NCBI GenBank assembly: GCA_937136055.1
Contig: CAKZOD010000118.1
Location: forward strand, 1-61,154
Direction of reading: 5' to 3'
DNA from: an uncultured Oceanospirillaceae bacterium
Lineage (GTDB): Bacteria; Pseudomonadota; Gammaproteobacteria; Pseudomonadales; Balneatricaceae
DNA: 61,154 nucleotides
Part shown: in pieces, positions 1-8,483 of the stretch
Layout: the number at the start of each line of letters is the position of its first letter
Position numbering within the stretch: position 1 is the first letter of the stretch
Translations under genes and position numbers: made by a program
Notes under the pieces: model-generated
Databases searched by the model: none
Told to the model about the DNA's origin: nothing
What the model saw: only the letters and a program-made list of their open reading frames with translations

Positions 1-269
1 AAATGCTGTACCGCTGCGGCGTTACGCTGGGTTAGCAACAAACGCTGATACTCCCACAAGGAGTAGCCAAGCAATACAGCCAAAGTCCCCAATGCCAACG
101 GCCAAACCTCACTGATGCTAGCGCCTGCAATCAGCTGCACGATTAACCAGCCCAACAAAATCAGCCGTGCTATACCGATAACAGAGCCGATTAAACCCAT
201 CGCAACAGCAACATAAATTTTAGGTCGCACTGTATCCGTAAGTGACCACAGTTTGTGATTAAAATACAT
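1..269 (-). CDS. ABC transporter, fused permease/ATPase type, N-terminal part only
   Basis: This gene runs off the left edge; only about the first 89 codons are present and no ATPase motifs are visible. The translation begins MYFNHKLWSLTDTVRPK and continues into two hydrophobic stretches (roughly residues 18-45 and 50-70). That pattern resembles the first membrane helices of exporter-type ABC proteins with the permease fused to the ATPase. I chose the ATG at 269 because a GGAG lies 6 nt upstream of it; the in-frame ATG at 281 has no ribosome binding site. The gene is divergent from the LysR regulator at 480. The family call is an inference from a short N-terminus, and the substrate cannot be named. 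Confidence 0.5.
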   Translation of the reverse strand, partial: MYFNHKLWSLTDTVRPKIYVAVAMGLIGSVIGIARLILLGWLIVQLIAGASISEVWPLALGTLAVLLGYSLWEYQRLLLTQRNAAAVQH

Positions 270-440
270 CTCAATCTCCATTTAAATTTTCAACAAAACA
301 AACCTGCTAGGGGCTTGGCTATCTGTCACTTCCTTAACGTTAAATGCTGATAGATAAGAAAGAAACACTCACTTGAGCTAGCATATTAATCAGCTTACCC
401 TTAAACTATTTGTATAGCGCTAAAAAATATTAGATAGCAT

Positions 441-458
441 CTATTCAATTTTGAATAG
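441..458. promoter_or_regulatory. Inverted repeat, candidate LysR operator
   Basis: Arms CTATTCAA and TTGAATAG are separated by 2 nt, an 8-bp perfect dyad. It lies 22 bp before the LysR start codon at 480 and inside the divergent region shared with the ABC transporter gene. The position is typical of an autoregulatory LysR-type site. Function is inferred. Confidence 0.4.
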
Positions 459-479
459 CCAATAACAAAGGTAACGGCC

Positions 480-1388
480 ATGCATTTTGACTGGGACGAC
501 TTAAAAGTGTTTTTAACTATTTGCGAGCAAGGTACGCTCTCCGCTGCATCCAGAACGCTAAAAATTAGCCAGCCTACTGTCGGTAGGCGTCTTAAGTCAC
601 TCGAAGAAAGCTTTGGCACTCAGCTATTTGATCGACTCCCCGATGGCCTTGTGCTCACTTCACAAGGCGAGCAACTGATGCCTTATGCGCAAAATATGGA
701 GCGTGCTGCCAGCGCTGTACATCGCCAACAAGCGAGCTATGCAGAATCCTTGAACGGCGATGTCACTGGAACAGTGCGCATTTCAATGTACGAGCAAATC
801 GCTCAGTTTGTCGTGCCTCATTTACCAAACTTACGTAACAAGTGCCCTAACCTTGAGATTGAAATATCCATCGCCCATACCGCTGCCAATTTATCGCGCC
901 GCGAAGCAGATATCAGCATCCGCAAATGCGTGCCAGATCTTCCTGACATTATCGCCAAAAAACTCGGCCACTATCACTACGCCGTTTACGGCACTGAAAA
1001 ATACATCGAACAAAATCCAGCAGCACTGACAGAGCAGCGTTACAACGAATGTGATTGGATCGGCTTTGATGACGAGCACGTCTATTTTAGTAGCCAAGTA
1101 TGGCTGCGCAAAAAGCTGGGTAAGCGACTGCCAATTATTCGCTCTAACAACGGCGTCACTATTTTAGATGCCATGTTACAAGATTGCGGATTAGGGGTAC
1201 TGCCATGCTTTGTAGGGGATAGGTCTAAAACGCTGCGTAAGTTACAAACCATTGCCGATGACAGCGCTTATCTTTACCTATTAATTCATAAGGATATGCG
1301 CAAATCTCCCGCTGTACGTTTAATGATGGAAGCAATTATTGAGATGTTTGAAGACCATCATCAGATTTTTCATGGGGCTGAGCATTAA
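480..1388 (+). CDS. LysR-family transcriptional regulator
   Basis: A 302-residue LysR-type regulator of usual length. Residues about 3-62 form the winged helix-turn-helix (LKVFLTICEQGTLSAASRTL, then PTVGRRLKSLEE), and the remainder is a substrate-binding effector domain. An AAGG sits 8 nt before the ATG. It is transcribed divergently from the ABC exporter at the left edge, which it may control; an inverted repeat at 441-458 lies just upstream. The helix-turn-helix and the S-x-P-T-V-G-R-R recognition segment resemble regulators that act on neighbouring genes, but the effector and targets are unknown. Confidence 0.85.
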   Translation: MHFDWDDLKVFLTICEQGTLSAASRTLKISQPTVGRRLKSLEESFGTQLFDRLPDGLVLTSQGEQLMPYAQNMERAASAVHRQQASYAESLNGDVTGTVRISMYEQIAQFVVPHLPNLRNKCPNLEIEISIAHTAANLSRREADISIRKCVPDLPDIIAKKLGHYHYAVYGTEKYIEQNPAALTEQRYNECDWIGFDDEHVYFSSQVWLRKKLGKRLPIIRSNNGVTILDAMLQDCGLGVLPCFVGDRSKTLRKLQTIADDSAYLYLLIHKDMRKSPAVRLMMEAIIEMFEDHHQIFHGAEH

Positions 1389-1490
1389 TATAATTTATTT
1401 CTCAAATATCAATTATCTGTAAAGCATTCTAAAGTAAAGTTGGACAAGATTCTCGCTTTGAAATTAAGCGCCTAAACCTCCACAAATAGC

Positions 1491-1513
1491 GTGACTTAAG
1501 CGACTTAAGTCAC
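1491..1513. repeat. Perfect 10-bp inverted repeat, hairpin or operator
   Basis: Arms GTGACTTAAG and CTTAAGTCAC flank a 3-nt centre. No T-tract follows, so it is a poor intrinsic terminator. A TTGACA hexamer lies 5 bp downstream (1519-1524), but I find no matching -10 at the right spacing. The rest of the 1389-1685 gap holds no ORF I trust. It may be an operator for the GntR gene at 1686 or a 3' end signal for the LysR gene. Confidence 0.4.
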
Positions 1514-1685
1514 ACGGGTTGACAATCAACACAAACAAATACTTTCAAAGGCTCGCCACAGCTAGATATATCATAGATTATTATGAGCAAAACTCGCCTA
1601 TTTTGACCAGACCGTTTAGTTAGAAACCCCTTCACAAACCAGTAAACATCAACTATTCTGGTAAACTATTGAACGGAGTGGGAAA

Positions 1686-2348
1686 ATGGTTGCAATAAAA
1701 AAACAAAGTCTAGCCGACAAAGCCTATCATAAGTTGTTACGTAGAATTCTTTCGGGGAAGATTGCCGAGGGTGAGCGTATTGTTATTGACCGAGTAGCAA
1801 AAGAGTTCGCGATTAGTTTGATCCCTGTTCGAGAGGCGCTCGCACGGCTAAATGCTCAGGGAATGGTGGAGTATGTCGCCAATAAAGGTTATCAAGTCAT
1901 CAATGCTCCAACTAAAAAAGATTACGATGAATTACTTTCAGCGCGATTATCAATGGAGTACGGTGCATTACACATTGGCTTTGACAATGTCGACGATAAA
2001 TTTGTCGCCAAACTTGAAGAGCTAAACACTGCCCTAAAGCAAATCAGTCATACAGAGCCGAATAAAGTATTTGATCAGTTCGTTAAGTACAATGATGCTT
2101 TTCATTTAGCAATTATCAGCCTAAGTCGCAGCACACCACTAATCAATGCTTATGACAAGCTTGGCTACGGTCCGCAACTTGGCAGAAGGATGTACCACAC
2201 AGGCGTGCCTGATTTACAGAACAATATTGCTGAACATCAAGTGATTATTGATGCCCTTAAAGCGCGCGATCAATTAGCAGCACTTGATGCATTGGATAAT
2301 CATAACCGCAGTGGTCTAACCCGCTTTAAATCGAACTTTGAAGATTAA
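1686..2348 (+). CDS. GntR-family regulator, FadR subfamily (FCD domain)
   Basis: A 220-residue protein with a GntR winged helix at about residues 8-75 (the SLIPVREALARLNAQGMVEY segment is the recognition region) and an all-helical FCD effector domain to the end. Metal-ligand-type residues of FCD domains are visible (an Asp/Asn followed by FHLAI around residue 140 and the later histidines HTG and EHQ). GGAG stands 7 nt before the ATG. FCD regulators usually bind small organic acids or sugar acids and control neighbouring catabolic genes; here those would be the permease, dehydrogenase and CoA-transferase at 2587-5763. The ligand is not known. Confidence 0.85.
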   Translation: MVAIKKQSLADKAYHKLLRRILSGKIAEGERIVIDRVAKEFAISLIPVREALARLNAQGMVEYVANKGYQVINAPTKKDYDELLSARLSMEYGALHIGFDNVDDKFVAKLEELNTALKQISHTEPNKVFDQFVKYNDAFHLAIISLSRSTPLINAYDKLGYGPQLGRRMYHTGVPDLQNNIAEHQVIIDALKARDQLAALDALDNHNRSGLTRFKSNFED

Positions 2349-2371
2349 GTACCTGTAATATATTGTATGGA

Positions 2372-2396
2372 GCCATTATCCCTTCCAGATAATGGC
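2372..2396 (+). terminator. Hairpin downstream of the GntR gene
   Basis: Arms GCCATTATC and GATAATGGC (9 bp, perfect) enclose a 7-nt loop, 24 bp after the GntR stop codon. The following sequence is only weakly T-rich, so termination is plausible rather than certain. Confidence 0.4.
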
Positions 2397-2437
2397 ATCT
2401 TGCTACATTGCATCTAGCCCTTAAACGCACAAACCGC

Positions 2438-2485
2438 TTGACTCTCTCCTAATCTAACACTAAAAAATTAACACTTCCTAAGGAG
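2438..2485 (+). promoter_or_regulatory. Orphan sigma-70-like promoter and Shine-Dalgarno without a gene
   Basis: TTGACT (2438-2443), a 17-bp spacer and TAAAAA (2461-2466) make a reasonable sigma-70 promoter. AAGGAG follows at 2480-2485. The codon at the expected start distance is ATT (2491), followed by AAA AAG CTC TCT TAA. No open frame continues, so this looks like the front end of a gene that has been lost, or a small transcript of unknown nature. Confidence 0.35.
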
Positions 2486-2586
2486 AACAAATTAAAAAGC
2501 TCTCTTAATACCTCGACAAAAATCTACTTTCTAAGATGCTTCTTAGAGTACACATTGTTAATCTAGGCATTAGTGATTCACCTACT

Positions 2587-3468
2587 TTAACTACAGCGTG
2601 ATTTTTTACGCTGCTGCATCAGCAAGTAAAGCCCACTGACAATAACTAATGCCCCGCCCATGAAAGAGTATTGATCCGGTATTTCTGCAAAAATTAACCA
2701 GCCTAAAAGTAGCGCCCAAAATATCTGGGTGTACATAAATGGTGCTACTACTGTCGCAGCGGTGTATTGGTGCGCAGCAATAATTAAACTATGGGCTACA
2801 CCTCCAAACAGACCGATGGAGATGAATGCCAACCAAGGGAGTAAACCTGTGGGCATTTGCCAATAAAAAGGCACCACTGCGCTACTAACAAGCGCCCCAA
2901 TCATAGCGGTATAGAACAATGTCACTGGCAGCGGATCTGAGTTAGCTAGCTTTCGAGTGATGACGTTGTAAATTGCCGTGCAACACGCTGCCCCAAAAAT
3001 ACATATAGCTCCCAGTAACGTCGTGTCTGCACTTTGTTCACCTCCTGGGCGAACAATGATCAGCGTACCGATAAAACCAATTGCAATGGCAATCATCGCT
3101 GATAGCCTGACACGTTCATTGAGCAGTGGGATTGAAATCATAACCACCAGCGCAGGCACTGTAAAAAAGATCGCTGTTGCCTCTGCAAGGCCTATCATTG
3201 TCAGGCCAAAGAAAAATAGCGCAGTATCCAACAGCAGTATCATTGATCTGAGCACCTGCATTGATAACCTGTTTGCCTTAAAAATGCTATTGCCATATTT
3301 GGGCCAAAGAATAATCAACATCAGTACTAAATGGCCAAGGTAGCGCGCCCAAACAACTTGAGGGATAGGTAATAGCTCACCTAAGTACTTTGCAAAAGCT
3401 TCCTGCACAGAGATAAACGCCATCGCGCCCATCATGCAAAAGATTCCCCGTGTTTGATCTGATCCCAT
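2587..3468 (-). CDS. DMT-superfamily permease with two EamA domains
   Basis: A 293-residue hydrophobic protein with about ten membrane helices in two EamA repeats, the usual size for the family (small-metabolite exporters or importers of the inner membrane). The first repeat contains SVQEAFAKYLGELLP and the second ends in FMGGALVIVSGLYLLMQQRK. GAGG lies 5 nt before the ATG. The gene is divergent from the SDR gene at 3614 and lies between the GntR regulator and the SDR/CoA-transferase pair, so it may move the substrate of that pathway. Direction and substrate cannot be deduced. Confidence 0.85.
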   Translation of the reverse strand: MGSDQTRGIFCMMGAMAFISVQEAFAKYLGELLPIPQVVWARYLGHLVLMLIILWPKYGNSIFKANRLSMQVLRSMILLLDTALFFFGLTMIGLAEATAIFFTVPALVVMISIPLLNERVRLSAMIAIAIGFIGTLIIVRPGGEQSADTTLLGAICIFGAACCTAIYNVITRKLANSDPLPVTLFYTAMIGALVSSAVVPFYWQMPTGLLPWLAFISIGLFGGVAHSLIIAAHQYTAATVVAPFMYTQIFWALLLGWLIFAEIPDQYSFMGGALVIVSGLYLLMQQRKKSRCS

Positions 3469-3613
3469 TTACGCCTCTTCAGTGGATTTAAAATAAACCA
3501 ACAGCTTTCCTCTAATCACTTGTATACGCTTTCACTATATCTTGCAATGAGTTCTAAATATTTGTATTAATAGAGGTATTTACTGTCTTTTAATAAGCGG
3601 CAAGGAAATGTAG

Positions 3614-4375
3614 ATGCGAGCGACATACCCAGACTTAAGCAATTGCAATGTTTTAGTAACCGGCGGCGCATCGGGCATTGGTGCCAGTATTGTCAGCGCT
3701 TTTTGTCAACAAGGTGCAAATGTAGCCTTTATCGATATTGATGCAGCAAGTGCAGATAAACTTATTCACGAGATTGTCGAACAGAGTTTTGCCACTCCCA
3801 TCTTTCAATACTGTAATTTAGCCGAACTAGAATCTATTGCCCCTGTGATCGAAAGCTTGCGCTCACAGCTTGGAGATTTTGATGTGCTCGTTAACAACGC
3901 CGCAGATGATACTCGCCATACACCGCAACAAATTACTCCTAATTTCTGGAAAAATCGCCTCGATATAAACCTAGGCCAACAATTCTTCTGCGCTCAAGCT
4001 GTTTACTCTGGAATGCAGGCAAGGGGAAAGGGCTCAATCATCAACTTTAGCTCTGTTAGCTTTCAAATGGCTCTGCCTGAACTCACTGCTTACGCCACCA
4101 GTAAAGCGGCTGTTATCGGCCTTACGCGCTCTCTAGCAAGAGAGTGGGGTGAAGATAATATCAGAGTGAATACGCTAATCCCCGGTTGTGTAATGACACA
4201 AAAACAGCTCGAGCAGTGGATTAGCCCAGAGGACGAGCAAAAAATCCAGCAACAGCAGTGTTTGAAAATGCGTATTTTAGGCGAGCACATTGCTGATATG
4301 ACATTATTTTTAGCCTCACAAAGCGCTGCAGCTTGTACTGCACAGTCTTTCACCGTTGATGCAGGTATCATATGA
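3614..4375 (+). CDS. Short-chain dehydrogenase/reductase (SDR)
   Basis: A 253-residue classical SDR, NAD(P)-dependent. The nucleotide motif TGGASGIG is near residue 17, NNA near 95, the active-site Ser in NFSSVSF and Tyr/Lys in YATSK near 163-167. The C-terminal pattern (basic LKMRILGEHIADM, then FLASQSAA and TVDAG) is like sugar- and hydroxy-acid dehydrogenases of the galactose/arabinose dehydrogenase type; that is similarity of pattern, not proof of substrate. AAGGA lies 8 nt before the ATG. The stop codon overlaps the start of the CoA-transferase (ATGA), so the two are translationally coupled. Confidence 0.85.
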   Translation: MRATYPDLSNCNVLVTGGASGIGASIVSAFCQQGANVAFIDIDAASADKLIHEIVEQSFATPIFQYCNLAELESIAPVIESLRSQLGDFDVLVNNAADDTRHTPQQITPNFWKNRLDINLGQQFFCAQAVYSGMQARGKGSIINFSSVSFQMALPELTAYATSKAAVIGLTRSLAREWGEDNIRVNTLIPGCVMTQKQLEQWISPEDEQKIQQQQCLKMRILGEHIADMTLFLASQSAAACTAQSFTVDAGII

Positions 4376-5763
4376 ACCCTTACTATCCTTCTATCAAGCA
4401 AACGTTCAGTCACCCTGCGCTTGCTGATTTTACTCTTATTGATCAATCGCAAGTACTAAATAACAATGAGCACTTACCCGCGTGGTTTAAACTCAGTGAG
4501 CTGGCATCTGCAAGTATTTCAACAGCATGCGCAGCCTTGAGCCGTTTAGAAACTCATCGTACTCACTCCCCTTGCCACTATGAAATTGATCAACGGCTGT
4601 GCAATTTATGGTTTGCATTCTCCATCAAACCAATCGATTTTGAATTGGCTGATGCTTGGGATGACATCGCCGGTGACTACCCCACCAAAGATGGTTGGAT
4701 ACGACTGCACACCAACGCAGCACACCATAAAGCTGCTGCATTGAAGGTTCTTAAATGTGCCAGCAACCGTCAAGCCGTTAGCCAAGCGGTTGCGCAGTGG
4801 GATGCGCAGGCACTTGAAACTGCCGTTGTTGCTGCACAAGGTTGCGCAGCAAAGATGAACAGTATGCAACAATGGCGCGAGCACCCGCAGGGTACACATT
4901 TACAAAATGCACCTTTAGTGACATGGCAATATGAAAGCACTTCTTCACCTTTAAACATGCCTGCTACAAACAAAGAGCAGCCCTTAGCCGGCATAAAAAT
5001 ACTCGATTTAACTCGTGTACTAGCAGGTCCTGTGGCCACACGCTTTCTCGCAGGATTTGGCGCCCAAGTACTGCGCTTAGACCCTGCGCACTGGGAGGAG
5101 CCTAGCTTAATCCCAGAGGTTAGCCTCGGCAAAAATTGCGCAGAAATCGACCTTAAATCAATGGCCGGTAAGCAGCGCTTTACTGAGCTGTTAAAAGACG
5201 CTGATGTACTAGTGCACGGCTATCGCGCTGATGCGTTAGCCAAGCTGGGTTTTAGTCATCAGAAAATAAGGGAGATTAACCCTAACTTGATCGATGCGTC
5301 ACTAAATGCCTATGGCTGGCAAGGTCCCTGGGAGAATCGTCGAGGTTTTGACAGCTTGCTGCAAATGAGCTGCGGTATTGCTCACTATGCGATGGAGCAA
5401 AGCGCCAGCGAAAAGCCAACACCGCTGCCTGTACAAGGGCTAGATCATGCGACAGGCTACTTTCTGGCTGCAGCTGTTATCCAAAGTATAGAATTGCGCG
5501 AGATGCACCAAATAGTTACGCGTGCGCGCTGCTCATTAGGAGCCACTGCGCAACTCTTGTTAGGCCAGCCTTTATCAGAGCCGTTAGACTCTCAAAACAT
5601 TGCTGCCATACCCGCCCAGCAGCGCGATTACTCGTCAACAATTGAGCAGACTAGTTGGGGCAAAGCCCAGCGTTTACACTTTCCCGCTCGTTTCTCAAGT
5701 GTCGATGTACGCTGGCCCAAAGGAGCGCAAGCTCTGCGCTCAACGAGTGCTCAGTGGCGCTAA
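4372..5763 (+). CDS. CaiB/BaiF family (class III) CoA-transferase
   Basis: A 463-residue protein. After an N-terminal region of about 200 residues comes the CoA-transferase III signature ILDLTRVLAGPVATRFLAGF, then GAQVLRLDP, the GYRADALAKLG stretch and RRGFDSLLQMSCGIA, whose Asp is the likely catalytic carboxylate. Family members move CoA between carboxylic acids. The ATG overlaps the SDR stop by 4 bp. With the GntR regulator and DMT permease it suggests degradation of an acid or sugar-derived acid through a CoA ester. The acid is unknown, and no acyl-CoA-consuming enzyme is next to it. Confidence 0.85.
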   Translation: MNPYYPSIKQTFSHPALADFTLIDQSQVLNNNEHLPAWFKLSELASASISTACAALSRLETHRTHSPCHYEIDQRLCNLWFAFSIKPIDFELADAWDDIAGDYPTKDGWIRLHTNAAHHKAAALKVLKCASNRQAVSQAVAQWDAQALETAVVAAQGCAAKMNSMQQWREHPQGTHLQNAPLVTWQYESTSSPLNMPATNKEQPLAGIKILDLTRVLAGPVATRFLAGFGAQVLRLDPAHWEEPSLIPEVSLGKNCAEIDLKSMAGKQRFTELLKDADVLVHGYRADALAKLGFSHQKIREINPNLIDASLNAYGWQGPWENRRGFDSLLQMSCGIAHYAMEQSASEKPTPLPVQGLDHATGYFLAAAVIQSIELREMHQIVTRARCSLGATAQLLLGQPLSEPLDSQNIAAIPAQQRDYSSTIEQTSWGKAQRLHFPARFSSVDVRWPKGAQALRSTSAQWR

Positions 5764-5774
5764 TTAGCAGCGCC
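5756..5774. terminator. Hairpin across two convergent stop codons
   Basis: Arms GGCGCT and AGCGCC with a 7-nt loop span the stop codon of the CoA-transferase gene and touch the stop codon of the chemoreceptor gene. On the plus strand it is followed by a short T-run after 10 nt. A bidirectional 3' end is likely. Confidence 0.4.
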
Positions 5775-8104
5775 TAGGATCTGATTTTAAATTCTTTCAC
5801 TAGCCCTCTTAAATCAGTGGCCAGAGAAGCTAACGATTCTGAGGCGCTGGCAGTTTGCATAGAGCCTTCAACATTTTCGTTTGTGATTTCTGAAATGGCG
5901 TGGATGCTATGATCAATCTCCTGAGTAATTTTTACCTGTTCTGACAATCCACTCGTAATTTTATTGTTCATATCTGAAACAGAGGAAATCGAATGGGATA
6001 CCTCAGAGAACGCCTGCTCTGCTGTCGTTGCTTGGCTCACTAATTTATCCGCTAAGCTCTGACTTTGTTGCATAGAGACTATCGCTTCTTGGGAGCTTAG
6101 TTTTAGCTTATCAATTACTTCGTTAATCTCTCCAGTCGAGCTTTGAGTTCTCCCTGCAAGAGCTCTGACTTCATCGGCAACAACCGCAAAACCACGCCCT
6201 TGCTCTCCCGCTCTTGCCGCTTCTATCGCCGCGTTGAGAGCCAATAAGTTTGTTTGGTCAGCAATCCCTTTAATCACAGCCAAAACCGTGATTATTTCAG
6301 AGCTGTGAACTTCGAAATCTTGAATAACTTCAGAGGCCTTATCAATCTGTTTAGCCAGCTGATCCACAAACTCTATTGTATCTCTCATCGTATGATGCCC
6401 TTGGCTACTCTTCTGATTAGCTTGGGTTATCGCTTCAACTGATTCTTTAAGATTAACAGAAATATCATTCACAGAAGCTGTCATTTTCTGCATCGACTCA
6501 ACCACATCATGGGTCTGCTCTTTTTGCTTTGCTAACAACTGATTATTTTGCTGTGAAATGCTCGAGGTTGACTCTGCGGATTGATAAATTTTATCGGAGT
6601 TAGCGGCCACTTTGGTGATGCCGTTGTGAAATTTCTCAAGCATCGAATTTAAGGCTATCGAAGCGCTACCCAACTCATCCGAGCTTTTATTTGACAGGCG
6701 ATAAGTCAAATCAGAGTTGCGCTCAACTTCGCCAATACTGCCAGATAGGTTTCCAATCGGCGCACTGATACTTCGCGCAAACAACCAACCCACAAATGCC
6801 CCTAGTGCTATCAAGACAATACCGACAGTTGTCGCATAAAGTTGGATTTTTTCGCTGATCCCCCAAGCTGATGCATAGGCTTCTTCTTCATCAATTTCAG
6901 CTAAAATTGCCCAGTTAAGATCCCCGTAATGAATATTAGAGTAGGCAGATAACACTGACACCTGACGATAGTCGTCAACTAACTGAATGCCATCTTCACC
7001 TTTGAGAGCCAAGTTTGCAGTTAAGCTATCAACTGGCTGAAGGCTAATAGCAGTATTTTTCGAGGCTATTTCTTCGATAATTTTGCCATCTACACCTGCT
7101 TGTTCAATCACTTTTATATAATTTACTTTGTCTTCTATTAAAAAACGGCTTTGTGAGCGCAGCGTATGATCACTTCCCACAAGATAAGTCTCACCAGATG
7201 CGCCAAGCCCTGCATCTAGCCAGCCTTTGCTGTGGGTCATGATTTCATTAATACGCCCTATTGGCATCTGAAAAACAAGTACGCCTAGCAGCTCACCGTT
7301 CTCCATTATTGGTGATGATATAAAAGATGCCGGGTTTTCATATGACGGTGCGTAACTGGAAAAATCAACGATACTGGTAAAATTTTCATCAGCTTTAGCA
7401 ACGGTTGAATTAAAAACCTTTGCTATTCCGCTGTTTGAAAAACTGCCTGTTTTTAACGAGGTTGCATAATCTAGCTCTTTAAATACTGAGTACACAACAT
7501 TGGCAGATTTGGCATCGACTAAAAACACATCATAAAACTCAAACTGTTCTAGGAAATAGCGAATAGATGGATGATAAAGCTGGTGCACTTTATCGTAATC
7601 GCTCTCATCGCTTAAGCTATCCAGTAAATGTTTTTCACCTAATGCATTAGTGTTTTTTTGTATCAATTGATACTGCAATAGCAGACCTGTATCCGATAGA
7701 TTATCTAACCACTTCTCTACATTTGCAGGTTGATTGTTATTATTTTCTTTATATACAACATTAAATTGTTCTGTGTAATATTTTGATAATTCTGCTTTGG
7801 CTTGCGCTACTGAAACCTTTGTCTGTTCCGGATACTTCTCATAAGCTTGAGTAAACTCCTTCATAGCATCGATTATCATCCGATCTTTAGAGAAGCTTTT
7901 AGCCTGCTTTTCAATATTATTCAAATAATCGACGATACGTCCTTTGGTCAGGTTTCGTACCGATAACAGCTGAGACTCACCTGCTTTTTCTAATGCCTTT
8001 AATGAATCATTTGAGGCACTATAGCCAAGGATAAATGAGGAAATTATTATTGGAATTGCGACCAGTAATGCAGACCCAAGCAATATCTTCGTTTTAATAT
8101 TCAT
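5774..8104 (-). CDS. Methyl-accepting chemotaxis protein with a dCache-like sensor
   Basis: A 776-residue inner-membrane chemoreceptor. In order: a membrane helix (about 7-28), a large periplasmic region (about 35-430) with Cache-type features including GASGETYLVGSD and the AILAEIDEEEA end, a second membrane helix, HAMP (SISAPIGNLSGSI), and a cytoplasmic signalling domain whose tip reads GFAVVADEVRALAGRTQ. The protein ends LVKEFKI with no NWETF-type CheR tether. I moved the start from 8134 to the ATG at 8104: AAGG lies 9 nt before it, and the first membrane helix then begins at the N-terminus. It stands alone with no che genes nearby. The ligand is unknown. Confidence 0.9.
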   Translation of the reverse strand: MNIKTKILLGSALLVAIPIIISSFILGYSASNDSLKALEKAGESQLLSVRNLTKGRIVDYLNNIEKQAKSFSKDRMIIDAMKEFTQAYEKYPEQTKVSVAQAKAELSKYYTEQFNVVYKENNNNQPANVEKWLDNLSDTGLLLQYQLIQKNTNALGEKHLLDSLSDESDYDKVHQLYHPSIRYFLEQFEFYDVFLVDAKSANVVYSVFKELDYATSLKTGSFSNSGIAKVFNSTVAKADENFTSIVDFSSYAPSYENPASFISSPIMENGELLGVLVFQMPIGRINEIMTHSKGWLDAGLGASGETYLVGSDHTLRSQSRFLIEDKVNYIKVIEQAGVDGKIIEEIASKNTAISLQPVDSLTANLALKGEDGIQLVDDYRQVSVLSAYSNIHYGDLNWAILAEIDEEEAYASAWGISEKIQLYATTVGIVLIALGAFVGWLFARSISAPIGNLSGSIGEVERNSDLTYRLSNKSSDELGSASIALNSMLEKFHNGITKVAANSDKIYQSAESTSSISQQNNQLLAKQKEQTHDVVESMQKMTASVNDISVNLKESVEAITQANQKSSQGHHTMRDTIEFVDQLAKQIDKASEVIQDFEVHSSEIITVLAVIKGIADQTNLLALNAAIEAARAGEQGRGFAVVADEVRALAGRTQSSTGEINEVIDKLKLSSQEAIVSMQQSQSLADKLVSQATTAEQAFSEVSHSISSVSDMNNKITSGLSEQVKITQEIDHSIHAISEITNENVEGSMQTASASESLASLATDLRGLVKEFKIRS

Positions 8105-8483
8105 AACAACTAACCTTACGTTGAATACATTCATGCAAATGACTTTGCATTAGTCAGTTAGCCATTGCTTATAAGGCAATACTGCGCGGATAACTGCACG
8201 CTTAATACATCAGCCTCCCTTTGGCCACAATCTCATTCAAAGGCTTCAGCTTGATAAGGGAGCATGCATCAAGCCCAAAATTCTCTCTGTGGGGGTTAAT
8301 CGCATGTTCCTTGATTAAACTATAGTTCAAAATCTAGTTTTTACGAAAGCAGACACATTGCACTCAAGATTCAATAAATTTTACCCACTTATAGTTGTAT
8401 TTTTTCACCATATCGACTCTAATTCAGGCGCACTAAGCAGCGCAGCCTGAAATTTTCTAAACCTTTACACCGGATTTATTGGT
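8105..8483. other. Non-coding gap with three hairpins, leader of the chemoreceptor gene
   Basis: There is no credible ORF in this 379-bp divergent region. It holds three dyads: ATTGC/GCAAT (8164-8180), AGCC-x4-CTTTG pairing with CAAAGGCT (8212-8245), and GCTTGAT/ATCAAGC (8249-8274, 12-nt loop). They would sit in the 5' leader of the chemoreceptor mRNA if its promoter lies beyond 8280. I compared the region with the c-di-GMP-I riboswitch core and found no match. Confidence 0.35.

Noticed and set aside
8164..8274. A c-di-GMP-I riboswitch upstream of the chemoreceptor.
   Set aside because: The conserved GGGCAAACC and GACGCAAAGCC elements are absent; only generic stems remain.
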